DNA from: Ktedonobacter robiniae
Lineage (GTDB): Bacteria; Chloroflexota; Ktedonobacteria; Ktedonobacterales; Ktedonobacteraceae
Length of the DNA stretch: 64,000 bases
NCBI RefSeq assembly: GCF_016587375.1
Contig: NZ_BNJG01000002.1
Location: forward strand, 1,612,001 to 1,676,000
Direction of reading: 5' to 3'
Under the pieces are notes generated by a model. That model saw only the letters and a list, made by a program, of their open reading frames with translations. It did no database searches and had not been told where the DNA came from. Shown one piece after another: positions 8,899 through 17,897 of the stretch. Each line of letters begins with the position of its first letter. Positions within the stretch are counted from its first letter, which is position 1. Position numbers and translations under genes: made by a program.

Positions 8899-10746
8899 TT
8901 ATGGCGTTACGACATGATACTCTTGCAACCAGGCATTGGCCTGAATCAAGTAGTCAAAGAGGAAGTAGGCATTCTCCCCACGCGTCTCCTCATCGGGATG
9001 CTCCGCGAGCTGGCGGATAAACTCTACATTGACGAAAGAGTTTACTGGCGCGTTAGCATTATTGAGGATCTCCAGCGTCCAACGGCGCACAGCCTGGGTA
9101 TAGGCTGGATCGAACGAGGTTGGGTACGCGCTCTTGCGCCGCATACGCACCTCCTCGGGAAGCAGGCCGCTAAAGGCGCGGCGCAGGATACCCTTCTCGA
9201 TATTATCGACGGTCTTCATCTCCCAGGGAATATTCCAGACATATTGTACCAGGCGATGGTCGCAGAAGGGGACGCGCACCTCCAGGCCCGTTGCCATACT
9301 CATGCGGTCCTTGCGGTCCAGCAGCAGGAGCAGGAAGCGCGTCATATTCAGGTAGAAGATCTCACGGATACGGGCGTCGCGTGGCGACTCACCTTCCAGG
9401 CGCGGAACCTCGGCCAGGGCCTCCTGGTAGAGGCGCTGCATATGCTCATGTGGATGGAGCTCTTGCGCCAGGGCTGGCGAGAGGAAGGGCGTACCCATAT
9501 TCATAAACTGGTTATCGCCCCTGGGAGTCATGCGCGCGGCGATCCAGGGAAAAGTCGGCGTATTAAGCACATGCTCCTGGTGGAACCAGGGATAGCCGCC
9601 AAAGACCTCGTCGGCCGACTCGCCCGAGAGCGCGACCGTCGCGTTCTGTTTGATGACCTTAAAAAGCAGGTACAGTGAGGTCTCGATCTGCCCCATCTTG
9701 GGCCGATCATGGGCGCGCATGGGTACGAGCAGGTTCTCAAGCAGCTCCTCGGTGGAAACCACAACATCATGATGATTGGTCGGTAAGTAACGCGCCACCT
9801 GCTCAACATAAGGGCGGTCGATGCTTGGACGAATAGCGTTGCCCTCAAAGTGCTCCTCACTATTGGCATAGTTGATGGCATAGGTATCAAGCACCTTGTG
9901 CTCGCTCTGAAATTCGCGCGCCGCCAGCGAGGTCACGCCACTGGAGTCTAGTCCGCCCGAGAGGAGTGTCACCACGGGTACATCGGCGATGAGCTGGCGC
10001 TTGACGGTATCCTTCAGAAGCGAGCGAATATACTCGGCGGTCGTCTCCAGGTCATCGGTATGGGGCCTACTGACCAACTGCCAGTAGGGACGAATATGCG
10101 TGCGCTCACGCGTGAAGGTTGCGCAGTGGGCGGGGCGTAGTTCATGAATATCGCGGAAGATGCCACCACCAGACATAAAGAGCGAGACAAAGATGGCCTT
10201 CATGCCCTCATCATCCAATACAGGCTCGACCAGCGGATGGGCCAGCAGGGCCTTGATCTCTGAGCCAAAGACGATGGCGTTGCCTACCTGAGCGTAGAAG
10301 AGCGGTTTTACGCCCAGGTGGTCGCGGGCGATAAAGAGTCGCTGACGCGCCTCGTCCCAGATGGCGAAGGCGAAGATGCCATTAAAGTGATTGACGCACT
10401 CCTCGCCCCACTCAACATAGGCATGTAATAAAACCTCAGTATCGGAATGGGTGCGAAAGACATGATCGCGCGCGCGCAGCTCCTCGCGCAACTCGCGGAA
10501 GTTATAGAGCTCGCCATTATAAGTCAGGGCATAAGTCTGTTCACCCTGGGTAAAGAGCATAGGTTGCTTGCCGCCAACGGGATCAATAACGATCAGGCGA
10601 CGGTGCGCCAGGGCGGCGCGGGGAGAGAACCAGTAGCCCTCGCGATCTGGCCCACGCTCCTTTAGCGTGCAGGCCATCTGCTCCAGCACAGGTTGCTGCT
10701 GCGAGAGGTCCTGTTCCCAATCGATCCAACCGGTGATACCGCACAT
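8899..10746 (-). CDS. asnB: Asparagine synthetase (glutamine-hydrolysing)
   Basis: The 615-residue product starts MCGITGWID. Cys2 is the class II glutaminase nucleophile, exposed after removal of Met1. The N-domain carries RGPDREG and the YNGELYNF segment. The synthetase domain has the PP-loop LLSGGLDSSGV near residue 262 and SGESADEVFGGYPWF. Length and order match AsnB, which makes Asn from Asp, Gln and ATP in the cytoplasm. A few homologues act in natural-product or envelope pathways, but no such genes adjoin here. Confidence 0.93.
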   Translation of the reverse strand: MCGITGWIDWEQDLSQQQPVLEQMACTLKERGPDREGYWFSPRAALAHRRLIVIDPVGGKQPMLFTQGEQTYALTYNGELYNFRELREELRARDHVFRTHSDTEVLLHAYVEWGEECVNHFNGIFAFAIWDEARQRLFIARDHLGVKPLFYAQVGNAIVFGSEIKALLAHPLVEPVLDDEGMKAIFVSLFMSGGGIFRDIHELRPAHCATFTRERTHIRPYWQLVSRPHTDDLETTAEYIRSLLKDTVKRQLIADVPVVTLLSGGLDSSGVTSLAAREFQSEHKVLDTYAINYANSEEHFEGNAIRPSIDRPYVEQVARYLPTNHHDVVVSTEELLENLLVPMRAHDRPKMGQIETSLYLLFKVIKQNATVALSGESADEVFGGYPWFHQEHVLNTPTFPWIAARMTPRGDNQFMNMGTPFLSPALAQELHPHEHMQRLYQEALAEVPRLEGESPRDARIREIFYLNMTRFLLLLLDRKDRMSMATGLEVRVPFCDHRLVQYVWNIPWEMKTVDNIEKGILRRAFSGLLPEEVRMRRKSAYPTSFDPAYTQAVRRWTLEILNNANAPVNSFVNVEFIRQLAEHPDEETRGENAYFLFDYLIQANAWLQEYHVVTP

Positions 10747-10843
10747 AAGAGAAACTCACTTTCCAGGGGGTTTTACCTCTGCTATATGTGTATATCGAAA
10801 TTACTTTGATACTATAAATATACTTGATGACATCAAGGTATCG

Positions 10844-10908
10844 AATGGGTAAAGGGGTATCGTGGCAGGCGGGCCTCGCCCGCCTGCCACGATACCCCTT
10901 TACCCATT
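10844..10908. terminator. Perfect 30-bp hairpin
   Basis: The arms 10844-10873 and 10879-10908 are perfectly complementary with a five-base loop. It lies in the 171-bp gap upstream of asnB and just after the end of the hydrolase gene (both minus strand), so it likely terminates the hydrolase transcript's neighbour region or is a dispersed repeat. Confidence 0.6.
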
Positions 10909-10917
10909 TCGTAACAT

Positions 10918-11853
10918 CTATGCCTTGGGGTTCGCGTAGGCGCGTACGTCAGTAGCGCTCCTTCTTTCGGAGGGAACCTGGAAGGTGTAGGAGTCTCCAT
11001 GTGAGAGGTAGTGGACGCGCGATGTGAGTTTTGCGCCTTCGACGGCGCGCTTGAAGTCCTCAAGGGGCGACTTGAAGACAGTATAATCATTGTAGTGGAT
11101 GGGGATGGAGGTCTTGGGATTGATAAGCTTTACGGCTTTTAGCCCCTGCTTCGCGTCCATCGTAACCATCAAGCCCATGACGCGTGTGCCGCCGAGGTGG
11201 AAGAGCCCCAGGTCGATATTAGGATAGCGACGAGGAATCTCCGCCAGGTCTTTGATATAGAGGGTATCGCCGCTGATATACATGCGCATCAGTGTCTCGC
11301 CGCTGGTTTGCTGGAATTCGAGCATGCTCCCCATGACTGGAGGCAGGAGTTTTGCGAGTGGCCCTGGAGCGTGCTTGCCGGGCATGGCCGTGATCGCGAG
11401 CTGTTGCGCGCCACGCTCCCAAACGAAGGTCTCCCAGGTGTTGAGGGGATAGGTGGTTATAAAGCCCTTCTCTGCCAGCGCGCTCGCGGCCTTTGGCGTT
11501 GTCACAATGGGCGTGTTCTTGGGAAGCTTGCGCGCCACCAGGCGGTCGAAGTGGTCCTCATGCAGGTGCGAAAGCAGCACAAAGTCCAGGCGTGGCAACT
11601 CTTCCAGGTTCAGCGCCGGACAGGTCAGGCGTTTTGCGCGCAGTCCATAACCGAGATGCACATGCCCCCCCCGGTGCAGGAAATTGGGATCGGTCAGGAA
11701 GGTAAAGCCAGCGTACTTGACCAGCACCGTCGCTGTACCAACAAAAAAGATCGACCCCTGCTCTAATTGTACGGGCGACTGTGTCGCAGGTAGCACAACG
11801 CGATGAACATACGCAATACGCTTCTGATCACTTTCCTTCTTTTTGCTGCTCAT
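10918..11853 (-). CDS. MBL-fold metal-dependent hydrolase (UlaG-like)
   Basis: The 311-residue product has the metallo-beta-lactamase fold: GTATVLVKYAGFTFLTDPNF, the metal motif SHLHEDHFD near residues 94-102, a later ligand segment (MPGKHAPGP), ISGDTLY, and the terminal IPIHYNDYTVFKS. This is the UlaG/RomA-like group of lactonases and phosphodiesterases with unclear substrates. GAGGAG precedes the ATG at 11853. The last dozen codons overlap a copy of the GCGTACG repeat (10937-10960), so the C-terminus (roughly RSATDVRAYA) was probably acquired from the repeat. Confidence 0.85.
   Translation of the reverse strand: MSSKKKESDQKRIAYVHRVVLPATQSPVQLEQGSIFFVGTATVLVKYAGFTFLTDPNFLHRGGHVHLGYGLRAKRLTCPALNLEELPRLDFVLLSHLHEDHFDRLVARKLPKNTPIVTTPKAASALAEKGFITTYPLNTWETFVWERGAQQLAITAMPGKHAPGPLAKLLPPVMGSMLEFQQTSGETLMRMYISGDTLYIKDLAEIPRRYPNIDLGLFHLGGTRVMGLMVTMDAKQGLKAVKLINPKTSIPIHYNDYTVFKSPLEDFKRAVEGAKLTSRVHYLSHGDSYTFQVPSERRSATDVRAYANPKA
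10937..10960. repeat. GCGTACG repeat copy inside a coding 3' end
   Basis: The 24 bases TAGGCGCGTACGTCAGTAGC-GCTC (hyphen added) are identical to 20113-20136, where they form the right arm of an intergenic inverted repeat. Here the copy lies within the last codons of the MBL hydrolase gene. Confidence 0.85.
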
Positions 11854-11945
11854 AGCTTGTGCTCCTCATTTATAGTTGATGGGAAATACCTGTAAACTGT
11901 TGCGGTCCGCTCTTAATTCGGTAGGGACCTTCACGATGAATCGGG

Positions 11946-12135
11946 GCGCTAGCGCGTCCAAATGCCAACTTTGGTAGGGACCCGCTTTAGCGCGTCCAAA
12001 TGCCATTAATGGCAGTGTGGCGCAAGCTAAAACCTTGTAGCGGGCAACAGGCATTCCAGCGACCGCATCGTGCTATGGAACGTTTTAGGCTGCGCCTACA
12101 AGCGATGAATCGCCTTTGGACGCGCTAAAGCGGGT
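11946..12135. repeat. Cluster of GCGCGTCCAAATGCC repeats in a 489-bp gene-free gap
   Basis: The gap 11854-12342 holds no convincing gene. GCGCTAGCGCGTCCAAATGCCA begins at 11946 (shown to make the unit clear as GCGCGTCCAAATGCC). A second copy lies at 11978-12004, and an inverted copy (TTTGGACGCGCTAAAGCGGGT) at 12115-12135. A GCGTACG-family copy follows at 12269-12293. The inverted arrangement could fold or could mark a small non-autonomous element. Confidence 0.6.
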
Positions 12136-12268
12136 TCCTGCCGAAAGGAGACTGATGCTTATTATGCTTTACTTGTACTTTATGCATCTTTGGTTTGCGC
12201 GCTCTTTGTACATACATGTCACGTCGGGAATGGCGTGCAGCGTTACAAATTACTCCTGAAACCCAACG

Positions 12269-12293
12269 GTAGCTGCGTACGCAAGTAGCGGGT
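12269..12293. repeat. GCGTACG-family repeat, solo copy
   Basis: GGTAGCTGCGTACGCAAGTA followed by GCGGG matches the arm of the hairpin at 14651-14675 and the copy at 63380-63402. It lies 50 bp ahead of the helicase start. Confidence 0.75.
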
Positions 12294-12342
12294 TCCCCTC
12301 GCAGCAGTTATAATATGTAAAGTGAAATGAAAGGATTTGATG

Positions 12343-14616
12343 ATGGCGAGTGATGAGAAGGTGATAAACGACCGCTACGCGCAGCAACTGCTGACCCGCC
12401 TCACGGAATGGTCGGACTATAAAGAGCGTATCCAGGCCGAGCATCAGATTATGCCCAGACCAGCGCGGCATGCCAGCGTGGCGGATGAGGTACAGGCCCT
12501 GCTCCCTCCCGGTATCACACAGCTCTATATCCACCAGCACGAGGCGCTGACGCGCGCGCTGGATGGCGAGCATGTGACCATCGCCACCGCCACCGCTTCT
12601 GGAAAGACCTATGCCATGGCGCTGCCCTCGCGAGTGCGGCGGCATCGCCAGCAGGGTGCGACCCTGTTGTGTATCGCGCCAACGCGGGCCTTGATCCAGC
12701 AGTGGCAGGAACGGCTTCAGGCCTGGGATGCGGACCTGCGCGTGGATGTCTACACGGGCGATACGCCTCAGTCCGAGCGCGCCGCCATTCGTACGCGCGC
12801 CCAGGCCGTCATCACCACGCCCGATATGTTGCACATGGGGTTGCTGCCCTATCATCGTTCCTGGTCGAGCTTCCTCTCACGCCTGCAAGATGTTATCGTT
12901 GATGAGTCGCATATGTACCGGGGCGTCTTTGGCAGCCATGTCGCGCTGATCCTGCGGCGGCTCAAGCGTGTCCTGGCTCTACATGATGCGCAACCTACCT
13001 TTATTTTCGGCTCGGCCACCATCGGCAATCCCGAGGATCACGCCATCCAGCTCATCGGTCAGGATGTGAGCGCTATCACCGAGAACGGCGCGCCGTCGGG
13101 TGGACGTCTCACCCTGCTCTGGCAGCCGCCCGATGCTCAGAGCTATGTCGAGGAGGCGGCGGGCCTGCTGGCCTTCTTTATCACTCAGGGTGTGCGCTCA
13201 ATTCTCTTTGGCCAGGCTCGCCAGACGGTCGAGCGTATGGTGCGCTATACCCGTAACAAGCTGCCATCCTATCTACAATCCAAGGTCCTGGCCTATCGCG
13301 CGGGCTATACTCCCGAGCAAAGGCGCGAGATCGAGCGCCAGCTGGCCCAGGGGGAGATCCTGGGTATCATCTCGACCAGCGCCTTAGAGGTGGGTATCGA
13401 TGTGGGAGACCTGGATGTCTCAATCGTCGCGGGCTTCCCTGGGAGTATCTCTAGCTTCTGGCAGCAGGCGGGACGCGCCGGGCGACGTAATCGCAGTGCC
13501 TTGAGCATCTTCGTCCTGCGCGAGGACGCCCTCGACCAGTACTTCGCTGCCAATCCATCGATGCTGCTGGATCAGCCTGCCGAGCGTGCCCTGGTCAACA
13601 TCAACAATCCCTATATCTTTCCGCAGCACCTGCTCTGTGCAGCCTTCGAGCAACCTCTCTCCCTGGCAGATCAGCAGCTCTTTGGCGCGGCCACCGCGCG
13701 TACGCTGGAGTTGCTCGTCGAGGAGAAGAGGCTCGTCAGGCGTGGGGACTACTATCACCTGCGCGATCCACGCAAGAGTGTGGCATTTCAGGTCTCGCTG
13801 CGCCAGGTGGGCGTGCGCCTCCCCATCATGAGCCTGGGCAGCGGCGGGAAGGAGCGCCTGCTCGAAGAGACCGACATCTATCACGCCATCAGCGAGTGCC
13901 ATCCAGGAGCCATCTACTACTCCCAGGGAGCCGCCTACGAGGTGCAGCGGCTGGACCTCTCGCAGGGTCGCATCGAGGTCTTACCCAATGAGACCCATTT
14001 CTACACGGAACCTATCGTCCAGACGGATGTCGAGATCCTTAAGAGCGAGCAATACCAGCAGCGCCCGCAGCTTGAGTTGTATTCCGGGCAGGTCCTGGTC
14101 ACACGCGAGGTGCAGGGCTTTAACAGGAAGCATAACCAGTACCGCACCGTTCTTGAGCAGTGCGAGCTGGAGGAGCCGCTCTCCGCGCCCCTGGAGACCA
14201 GAGCCCTCTGGATGCTTATCGAAGACGGATTTATCGATGCTCTCATCAAGCGGCGACTCGACCCGGCTGGCTCGCTGCACGCCGTCGAACACGGTATGAT
14301 CGCGCTGCTCCCGCTCTTCGTCCTAGGTGACCGCCGCGACGTCGGCGGCGTCAGCATCGTGCCATTTCATCCGCAGACGCGCAAGGCCACCATCTTCATC
14401 TACGATGGCTATCCCGGCGGCATCGGCTACAGCGAAGAGGCCTACAGGCAGTGGCACGCCCTGGCCCAGGCCACCCTGGACACCCTGCGCAAATGCGAAT
14501 GTACCAGTGGCTGCTATGCCTGCATCATGTCGCCCAAATGCGGCAACCAGAATCGTCCCCTTGACAAAGCCGGCGCCATCTATCTGCTAGAGCGCCTGCT
14601 GGAAGGTGACAAATAA
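12343..14616 (+). CDS. mrfA: DEAD/DEAH-box helicase with DUF1998 zinc domain, MrfA (YprA)-like
   Basis: Start choices TTG 12337, ATG 12340 and ATG 12343 lie together; AAAGGA at 12330-12335 best fits 12343, giving 757 residues. Motif I is ATASGKTYAM, motif II DESH, motif III GSAT, and motif VI QQAGRAGRRN. The C-terminus has the DUF1998 cysteine cluster CECTSGCYACIMSPKCGNQN. This architecture and length match Bacillus subtilis MrfA, a 3'-5' helicase that repairs mitomycin-type DNA damage with the exonuclease MrfB. No MrfB-like gene adjoins here. The symbol rests on architecture, not on experiment. Confidence 0.85.
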   Translation: MASDEKVINDRYAQQLLTRLTEWSDYKERIQAEHQIMPRPARHASVADEVQALLPPGITQLYIHQHEALTRALDGEHVTIATATASGKTYAMALPSRVRRHRQQGATLLCIAPTRALIQQWQERLQAWDADLRVDVYTGDTPQSERAAIRTRAQAVITTPDMLHMGLLPYHRSWSSFLSRLQDVIVDESHMYRGVFGSHVALILRRLKRVLALHDAQPTFIFGSATIGNPEDHAIQLIGQDVSAITENGAPSGGRLTLLWQPPDAQSYVEEAAGLLAFFITQGVRSILFGQARQTVERMVRYTRNKLPSYLQSKVLAYRAGYTPEQRREIERQLAQGEILGIISTSALEVGIDVGDLDVSIVAGFPGSISSFWQQAGRAGRRNRSALSIFVLREDALDQYFAANPSMLLDQPAERALVNINNPYIFPQHLLCAAFEQPLSLADQQLFGAATARTLELLVEEKRLVRRGDYYHLRDPRKSVAFQVSLRQVGVRLPIMSLGSGGKERLLEETDIYHAISECHPGAIYYSQGAAYEVQRLDLSQGRIEVLPNETHFYTEPIVQTDVEILKSEQYQQRPQLELYSGQVLVTREVQGFNRKHNQYRTVLEQCELEEPLSAPLETRALWMLIEDGFIDALIKRRLDPAGSLHAVEHGMIALLPLFVLGDRRDVGGVSIVPFHPQTRKATIFIYDGYPGGIGYSEEAYRQWHALAQATLDTLRKCECTSGCYACIMSPKCGNQNRPLDKAGAIYLLERLLEGDK

Positions 14617-14621
14617 GGATA

Positions 14622-14703
14622 AGTAGCCGCGTACGCCAGGGCGCAGCCCCAGTAGCCGAGTACGCAAGTAGCGGGCCGCCCGCTACTTGCGTACTCGGCT
14701 ACT
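14622..14703. repeat. Perfect 25-bp hairpin plus partial copy, GCGTACG family
   Basis: AGTAGCCGAGTACGCAAGTA-GCGGG at 14651-14675 pairs perfectly with 14679-14703 across a three-base loop. A partial copy (AGTAGCCGCGTACGCC) lies just upstream from about 14622. It separates the convergent helicase and sigma-factor genes and contains the sigma-factor stop codon. Confidence 0.8.
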
Positions 14704-15946
14704 CGTTGATGGCCAGGACGCGGAATGTCTGGCGCTCTACGAGCACATCGATATGTTTGGCGCTGTCTTTGTTTTGAAAGGTGCTGACCAGGGTGGAGAT
14801 GCCTGCGTGTTCGATCTGGTTGCCTTGATGCCAGGTGATGCGTTTCTGAGCCTTCCAGAAGCGTTGGACCTGGGGGAGATCGAATGTCAGGTGCGAGAGG
14901 GTGTTATAGTGCGTGCGCTGGCATTGGGAACAGGCGATGGCGATGCCTGGCTGGTCGCCAATGCCATGATACCTGGCGGGGAGATCTGGAGCCTCTTTTA
15001 CGGTCAGGATGGCCGGCCCCCCACAAGAGATGCAGATTGGCTCCTGGTCAATGGTCTGCCAGTAATAGCTATAGAGCCACTTAATGAGCTGCGTATATTT
15101 TGCTGCGGCGCTACTAATCTTCTGCCACTGGCTTGTTTTGCTGCTGCCGCCAGAGGTTGTGTCACAGCTTCGGCAGCGGAAGAGGCGCTTACTGCTCTGC
15201 GCATTTTCACTGAGCACAAGGTGATCATCGCCACACCAGGGACACCACATGCGGGTGACCAGTTCTCCTGGCTGTGTGTCTGGCTGGTAAATGCCATAGC
15301 TCGCTAGCTCCTGGTTCAAGTGCGTGGTGAAGACCGAGCGCAGGGCCTGTTTTCCCCGGTAGATGCGCTGTACCAGGGTGGCCTCGCTTACCTGAAACTG
15401 CTGCGTCATCTCAGCGTGAGTTGCGCCCTGGATGTAGCGAGCGACTAGCGTTGTGCGGAGTGGCTCTGACAGATGAGCGAGGGCTTCACCCAATAAGGCG
15501 CTCAGTTCTGCGCGTTCAAGTTCCATTTCAACGCCATACTTATCGGGTGCCGGGGCTAGATCAACGCTCCACTCTTCTTCTTGTGAATTCATTGTTCCAG
15601 GATTAACGGTTATATTGGATGGCTGCATGAGCCGGTGGGCGCGCTCGTGGTGATCCTCGCGCAGCCAGCGCAGACAGACATTGCGTGCGATGGCTGCCAG
15701 CCATCTTCTTCTCTGCTCCTGCTGCTCGCCGCCAAGATCATGCAATTTTTTTCGATTGCGCCATGCCTCCAGTAGCGTATCCTGTGCCAGGTCTTCGGCG
15801 GCATCCGCGTTCCTTATAATCATGGCGCATTTACGTACTAGCCATGCTCGCTCGCTGGTTAAAAGACTGTCGATACTCTGATTGCTTGCTCCTGCCCGCT
15901 GTGTTGGTGGTAGTGCCACGGTCTCCTCGTAGAGGTGTGATAACAC
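14699..15946 (-). CDS. ECF sigma factor with C-terminal zinc-ribbon extension
   Basis: The start is GTG 15946, preceded by AAGGAG. The product has 415 residues, about twice the usual ECF length. Region 2 is visible as IIRNADAAEDLAQDTLLEAWRN, and region 4 as THAEMTQQFQVSEATLVQRIYRGK. An extension of about 200 residues follows with paired cysteines: CPWCG, CRSCD, CISCG and CSQCQ. Long-tailed ECF groups often use the tail as a sensor or autoinhibitory domain, so the zinc ribbons may replace an anti-sigma factor. The stop codon lies in the hairpin repeat at 14651-14703. Confidence 0.85.
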   Translation of the reverse strand: MLSHLYEETVALPPTQRAGASNQSIDSLLTSERAWLVRKCAMIIRNADAAEDLAQDTLLEAWRNRKKLHDLGGEQQEQRRRWLAAIARNVCLRWLREDHHERAHRLMQPSNITVNPGTMNSQEEEWSVDLAPAPDKYGVEMELERAELSALLGEALAHLSEPLRTTLVARYIQGATHAEMTQQFQVSEATLVQRIYRGKQALRSVFTTHLNQELASYGIYQPDTQPGELVTRMWCPWCGDDHLVLSENAQSSKRLFRCRSCDTTSGGSSKTSQWQKISSAAAKYTQLIKWLYSYYWQTIDQEPICISCGGPAILTVKEAPDLPARYHGIGDQPGIAIACSQCQRTHYNTLSHLTFDLPQVQRFWKAQKRITWHQGNQIEHAGISTLVSTFQNKDSAKHIDVLVERQTFRVLAINE

Positions 15947-16136
15947 GTGTCTCTCCTTGATTCATTATTTTTAGAATCGTCCGCCACATGGCGTACACTA
16001 CTCTATCGCGAGCATGTGGCAAAACCTGACATACTTTTATGTCTTGTGGTAAGCAAATGTTTTGGCAAACTGATGGAAGTCTATGGCTTGAGGGAAGGGC
16101 CAGCGATGGCACTGCTGATCTGGCTCATCCACCTGG

Positions 16137-16667
16137 CTAGTTGCTCGGGGGACAGGGCTGCTCTTGCTCTAACCACCAGGTGGTCGCGCCAATTCCTGCA
16201 TAGGCGATACAACTGAGTCTTAGATCGATTGGAGGCGCGTCGGCCTCTGGTTCTGTGGGGGTCTGGGTAGAAAAAGAGCGAAAGCGTTTCTCCGTATTCT
16301 GGCGAAAGCGTTGCGTGAAGTGGGGGTCACCTTTCGCGCTGAGCATCACACGATAGAAGTCAGCGTATTGCTGAATATGCTTGAGCAGATTAAGGGGGCC
16401 AGGGGAGGTCTGTTCTTGTTTCTCTGCTAATAAGCTCTGGTCTTCGGTTAGTTCATAGATCTCGTTCATATACTGTTCGAGTAAGTCATATTTGTCCAGG
16501 TAATGACGGTAAAACGTCGAGCGGTTGACCATGGCTCGTTCCGTAATATCTCGCACTGTGAGCGTAGCAAATCCCTTTTCTACCGTGAGGTCGATGAAGG
16601 CTTGCTGGAGCAGTTTGCGAGTGCGGCGGACGCGTAAATCCTCTAGTGCTTCTGGCTTTTGCGTCAC
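16137..16667 (-). CDS. TetR-family regulator, C-terminus cut short by a one-base frameshift
   Basis: The 176-residue product has the TetR HTH (GFATLTVRDITERAMVNRSTFYRHY) and a TetR_C effector domain ending WWLEQEQPCPPSN. One extra base in the five-base run at 16147-16151 would extend the protein to CPPEQLARWMSQISSAIAGP, ending at 16081. PPEQLAxWM is the usual end of this family, so the intact gene would span 16081-16667 (195 residues). It is divergent from the LLM oxidoreductase gene and probably represses it. The missing residues belong to the dimer helix, so a real frameshift could weaken repression. Confidence 0.85.
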   Translation of the reverse strand: MTQKPEALEDLRVRRTRKLLQQAFIDLTVEKGFATLTVRDITERAMVNRSTFYRHYLDKYDLLEQYMNEIYELTEDQSLLAEKQEQTSPGPLNLLKHIQQYADFYRVMLSAKGDPHFTQRFRQNTEKRFRSFSTQTPTEPEADAPPIDLRLSCIAYAGIGATTWWLEQEQPCPPSN

Positions 16668-16680
16668 TTTCGTCTCCTTT

Positions 16681-16760
16681 GTCGCATATGCAACATTCTA
16701 AGTTTCTTTGCTGATTGACGCATCATTGTATCTCCTGGTAGGCTGTTTATGCAACACTCT
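16681..16760. promoter_or_regulatory. Candidate TetR operators in the divergent promoter region
   Basis: GTCGCATATGCAAC (16681-16694) is a near-perfect palindrome with one mismatched pair. The string TATGCAACATTCT (16687-16699) recurs as TATGCAACACTCT at 16748-16760. Both lie between the TetR and LLM genes, as expected for autoregulation and control of the neighbour. Confidence 0.5.
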
Positions 16761-16830
16761 GTTGGATAAGCAACGCCTCAATGTTTAGCTTTAGAGAAAT
16801 TTCTGAAGGAAGTACAGAAGGAAAGTCTAA

Positions 16831-17790
16831 ATGGAAGAGAATACAAAAGTTCGTTTTCTACAGGAACGCATTGGACTATCGGTTGTGCCCGCTGATCCGG
16901 CAACGCTTGTCGAAAGGCTTGTTGAGATTGAGGGGGCGGGAGTTGACCACATTTGGGTAGGCGGTCCGCCCTGGAATCCAGATCTGCTCACGACACTGGC
17001 GGCGGCGGCGATGCGCACAACGCATCTCAAATTAGGAACTGCCATCGTGCAGGTCTTTTCACGCCATCCTGTATTGTTGGCTCAGCAGGCTTTAAGTCTA
17101 AATGCCCTGGCTCCAGATAGGCTGCGGCTAGGTCTTGGTACAAGTTCGCCAGAGTTCGCGAAAAGTGTGTACGGCGTAGAAATGGAGCGGCCTCTCTCCT
17201 ACCTGCGAGAATATACTCAGGTGTTGCGTTCGCTGCTCTATCAAGGCGAGGCTCATTATCAGGGGCGCTACTTTACGACTGATGCCTCATTGCATGCTTC
17301 AGCGCAGCTTCCCTTGCTTATCGCAACGCTTGGACCAGGAGCATTTCGCCTCGCTGGCGAGGTTGCGGATGGTGCTCTCTCCGTTATGTGCCCGCTTCCA
17401 TACTTGCTTAATACGGCCCTTCCAGCCATGAGAGCAGGGGCGGACGCAGCTGGGCGATCTCGGCCTCCGGTCGTTGCTCATGTGCAGGTAGCCTTTACAA
17501 AGGATCGTGCCACCGCTTTGCAGATAGGGCGTCAGGCGATGAGTATTTACCATACGCGCCCGGCCTATCGTAATATGTTTGTTGCGGCAGGTTTCTCGCA
17601 ACAAGAGATCGATACAGTTTCGGATAGCTTCGTTGAAAGCCTACTGGTCTTTGGCGATGAAAGCAAGATACGAGACCGCTTGCAGGAACTACTTGAGGCA
17701 GGAATTGATGAGCTGACCCTTGGTCTTGTTCCGGTCTCTGACGCGAATCAAGAAGAAATCCAACTGGCACGGCTCATCGGCCAATTGTGA
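16831..17790 (+). CDS. LLM-class flavin/F420-dependent oxidoreductase
   Basis: The 319-residue luciferase-like TIM barrel shows GLSVVPADPATLVERLVEIEG near the start, GTAIVQVFSRHPVLLAQQALSL, RLRLGLGTSSPEF, and a C-terminal GDESKIRDRLQELLEAGIDEL. These are typical of F420-dependent LLM enzymes (methylene-H4MPT reductase or Fgd-like folds), though FMN use cannot be excluded. Substrate unknown. It is divergent from a TetR gene with a shared 163-bp regulatory region, so a xenobiotic or metabolite-inducible enzyme is plausible. Confidence 0.87.
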   Translation: MEENTKVRFLQERIGLSVVPADPATLVERLVEIEGAGVDHIWVGGPPWNPDLLTTLAAAAMRTTHLKLGTAIVQVFSRHPVLLAQQALSLNALAPDRLRLGLGTSSPEFAKSVYGVEMERPLSYLREYTQVLRSLLYQGEAHYQGRYFTTDASLHASAQLPLLIATLGPGAFRLAGEVADGALSVMCPLPYLLNTALPAMRAGADAAGRSRPPVVAHVQVAFTKDRATALQIGRQAMSIYHTRPAYRNMFVAAGFSQQEIDTVSDSFVESLLVFGDESKIRDRLQELLEAGIDELTLGLVPVSDANQEEIQLARLIGQL

Positions 17791-17897
17791 GTGTAATGCT
17801 TTAGGCGCTGATGCTCAGAGCAACCAGGTATACTTGAGAAGAAATAAGTTCTGCTTTCGAGTACGAAGGCGGTATTAGAGCAGAGGAAGCTAGAAAT

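Noticed and set aside
8797..9678. 293-codon open frame opposite asnB
   Set aside because: The minus-strand asparagine synthetase is unambiguous; this frame is an antisense artefact.
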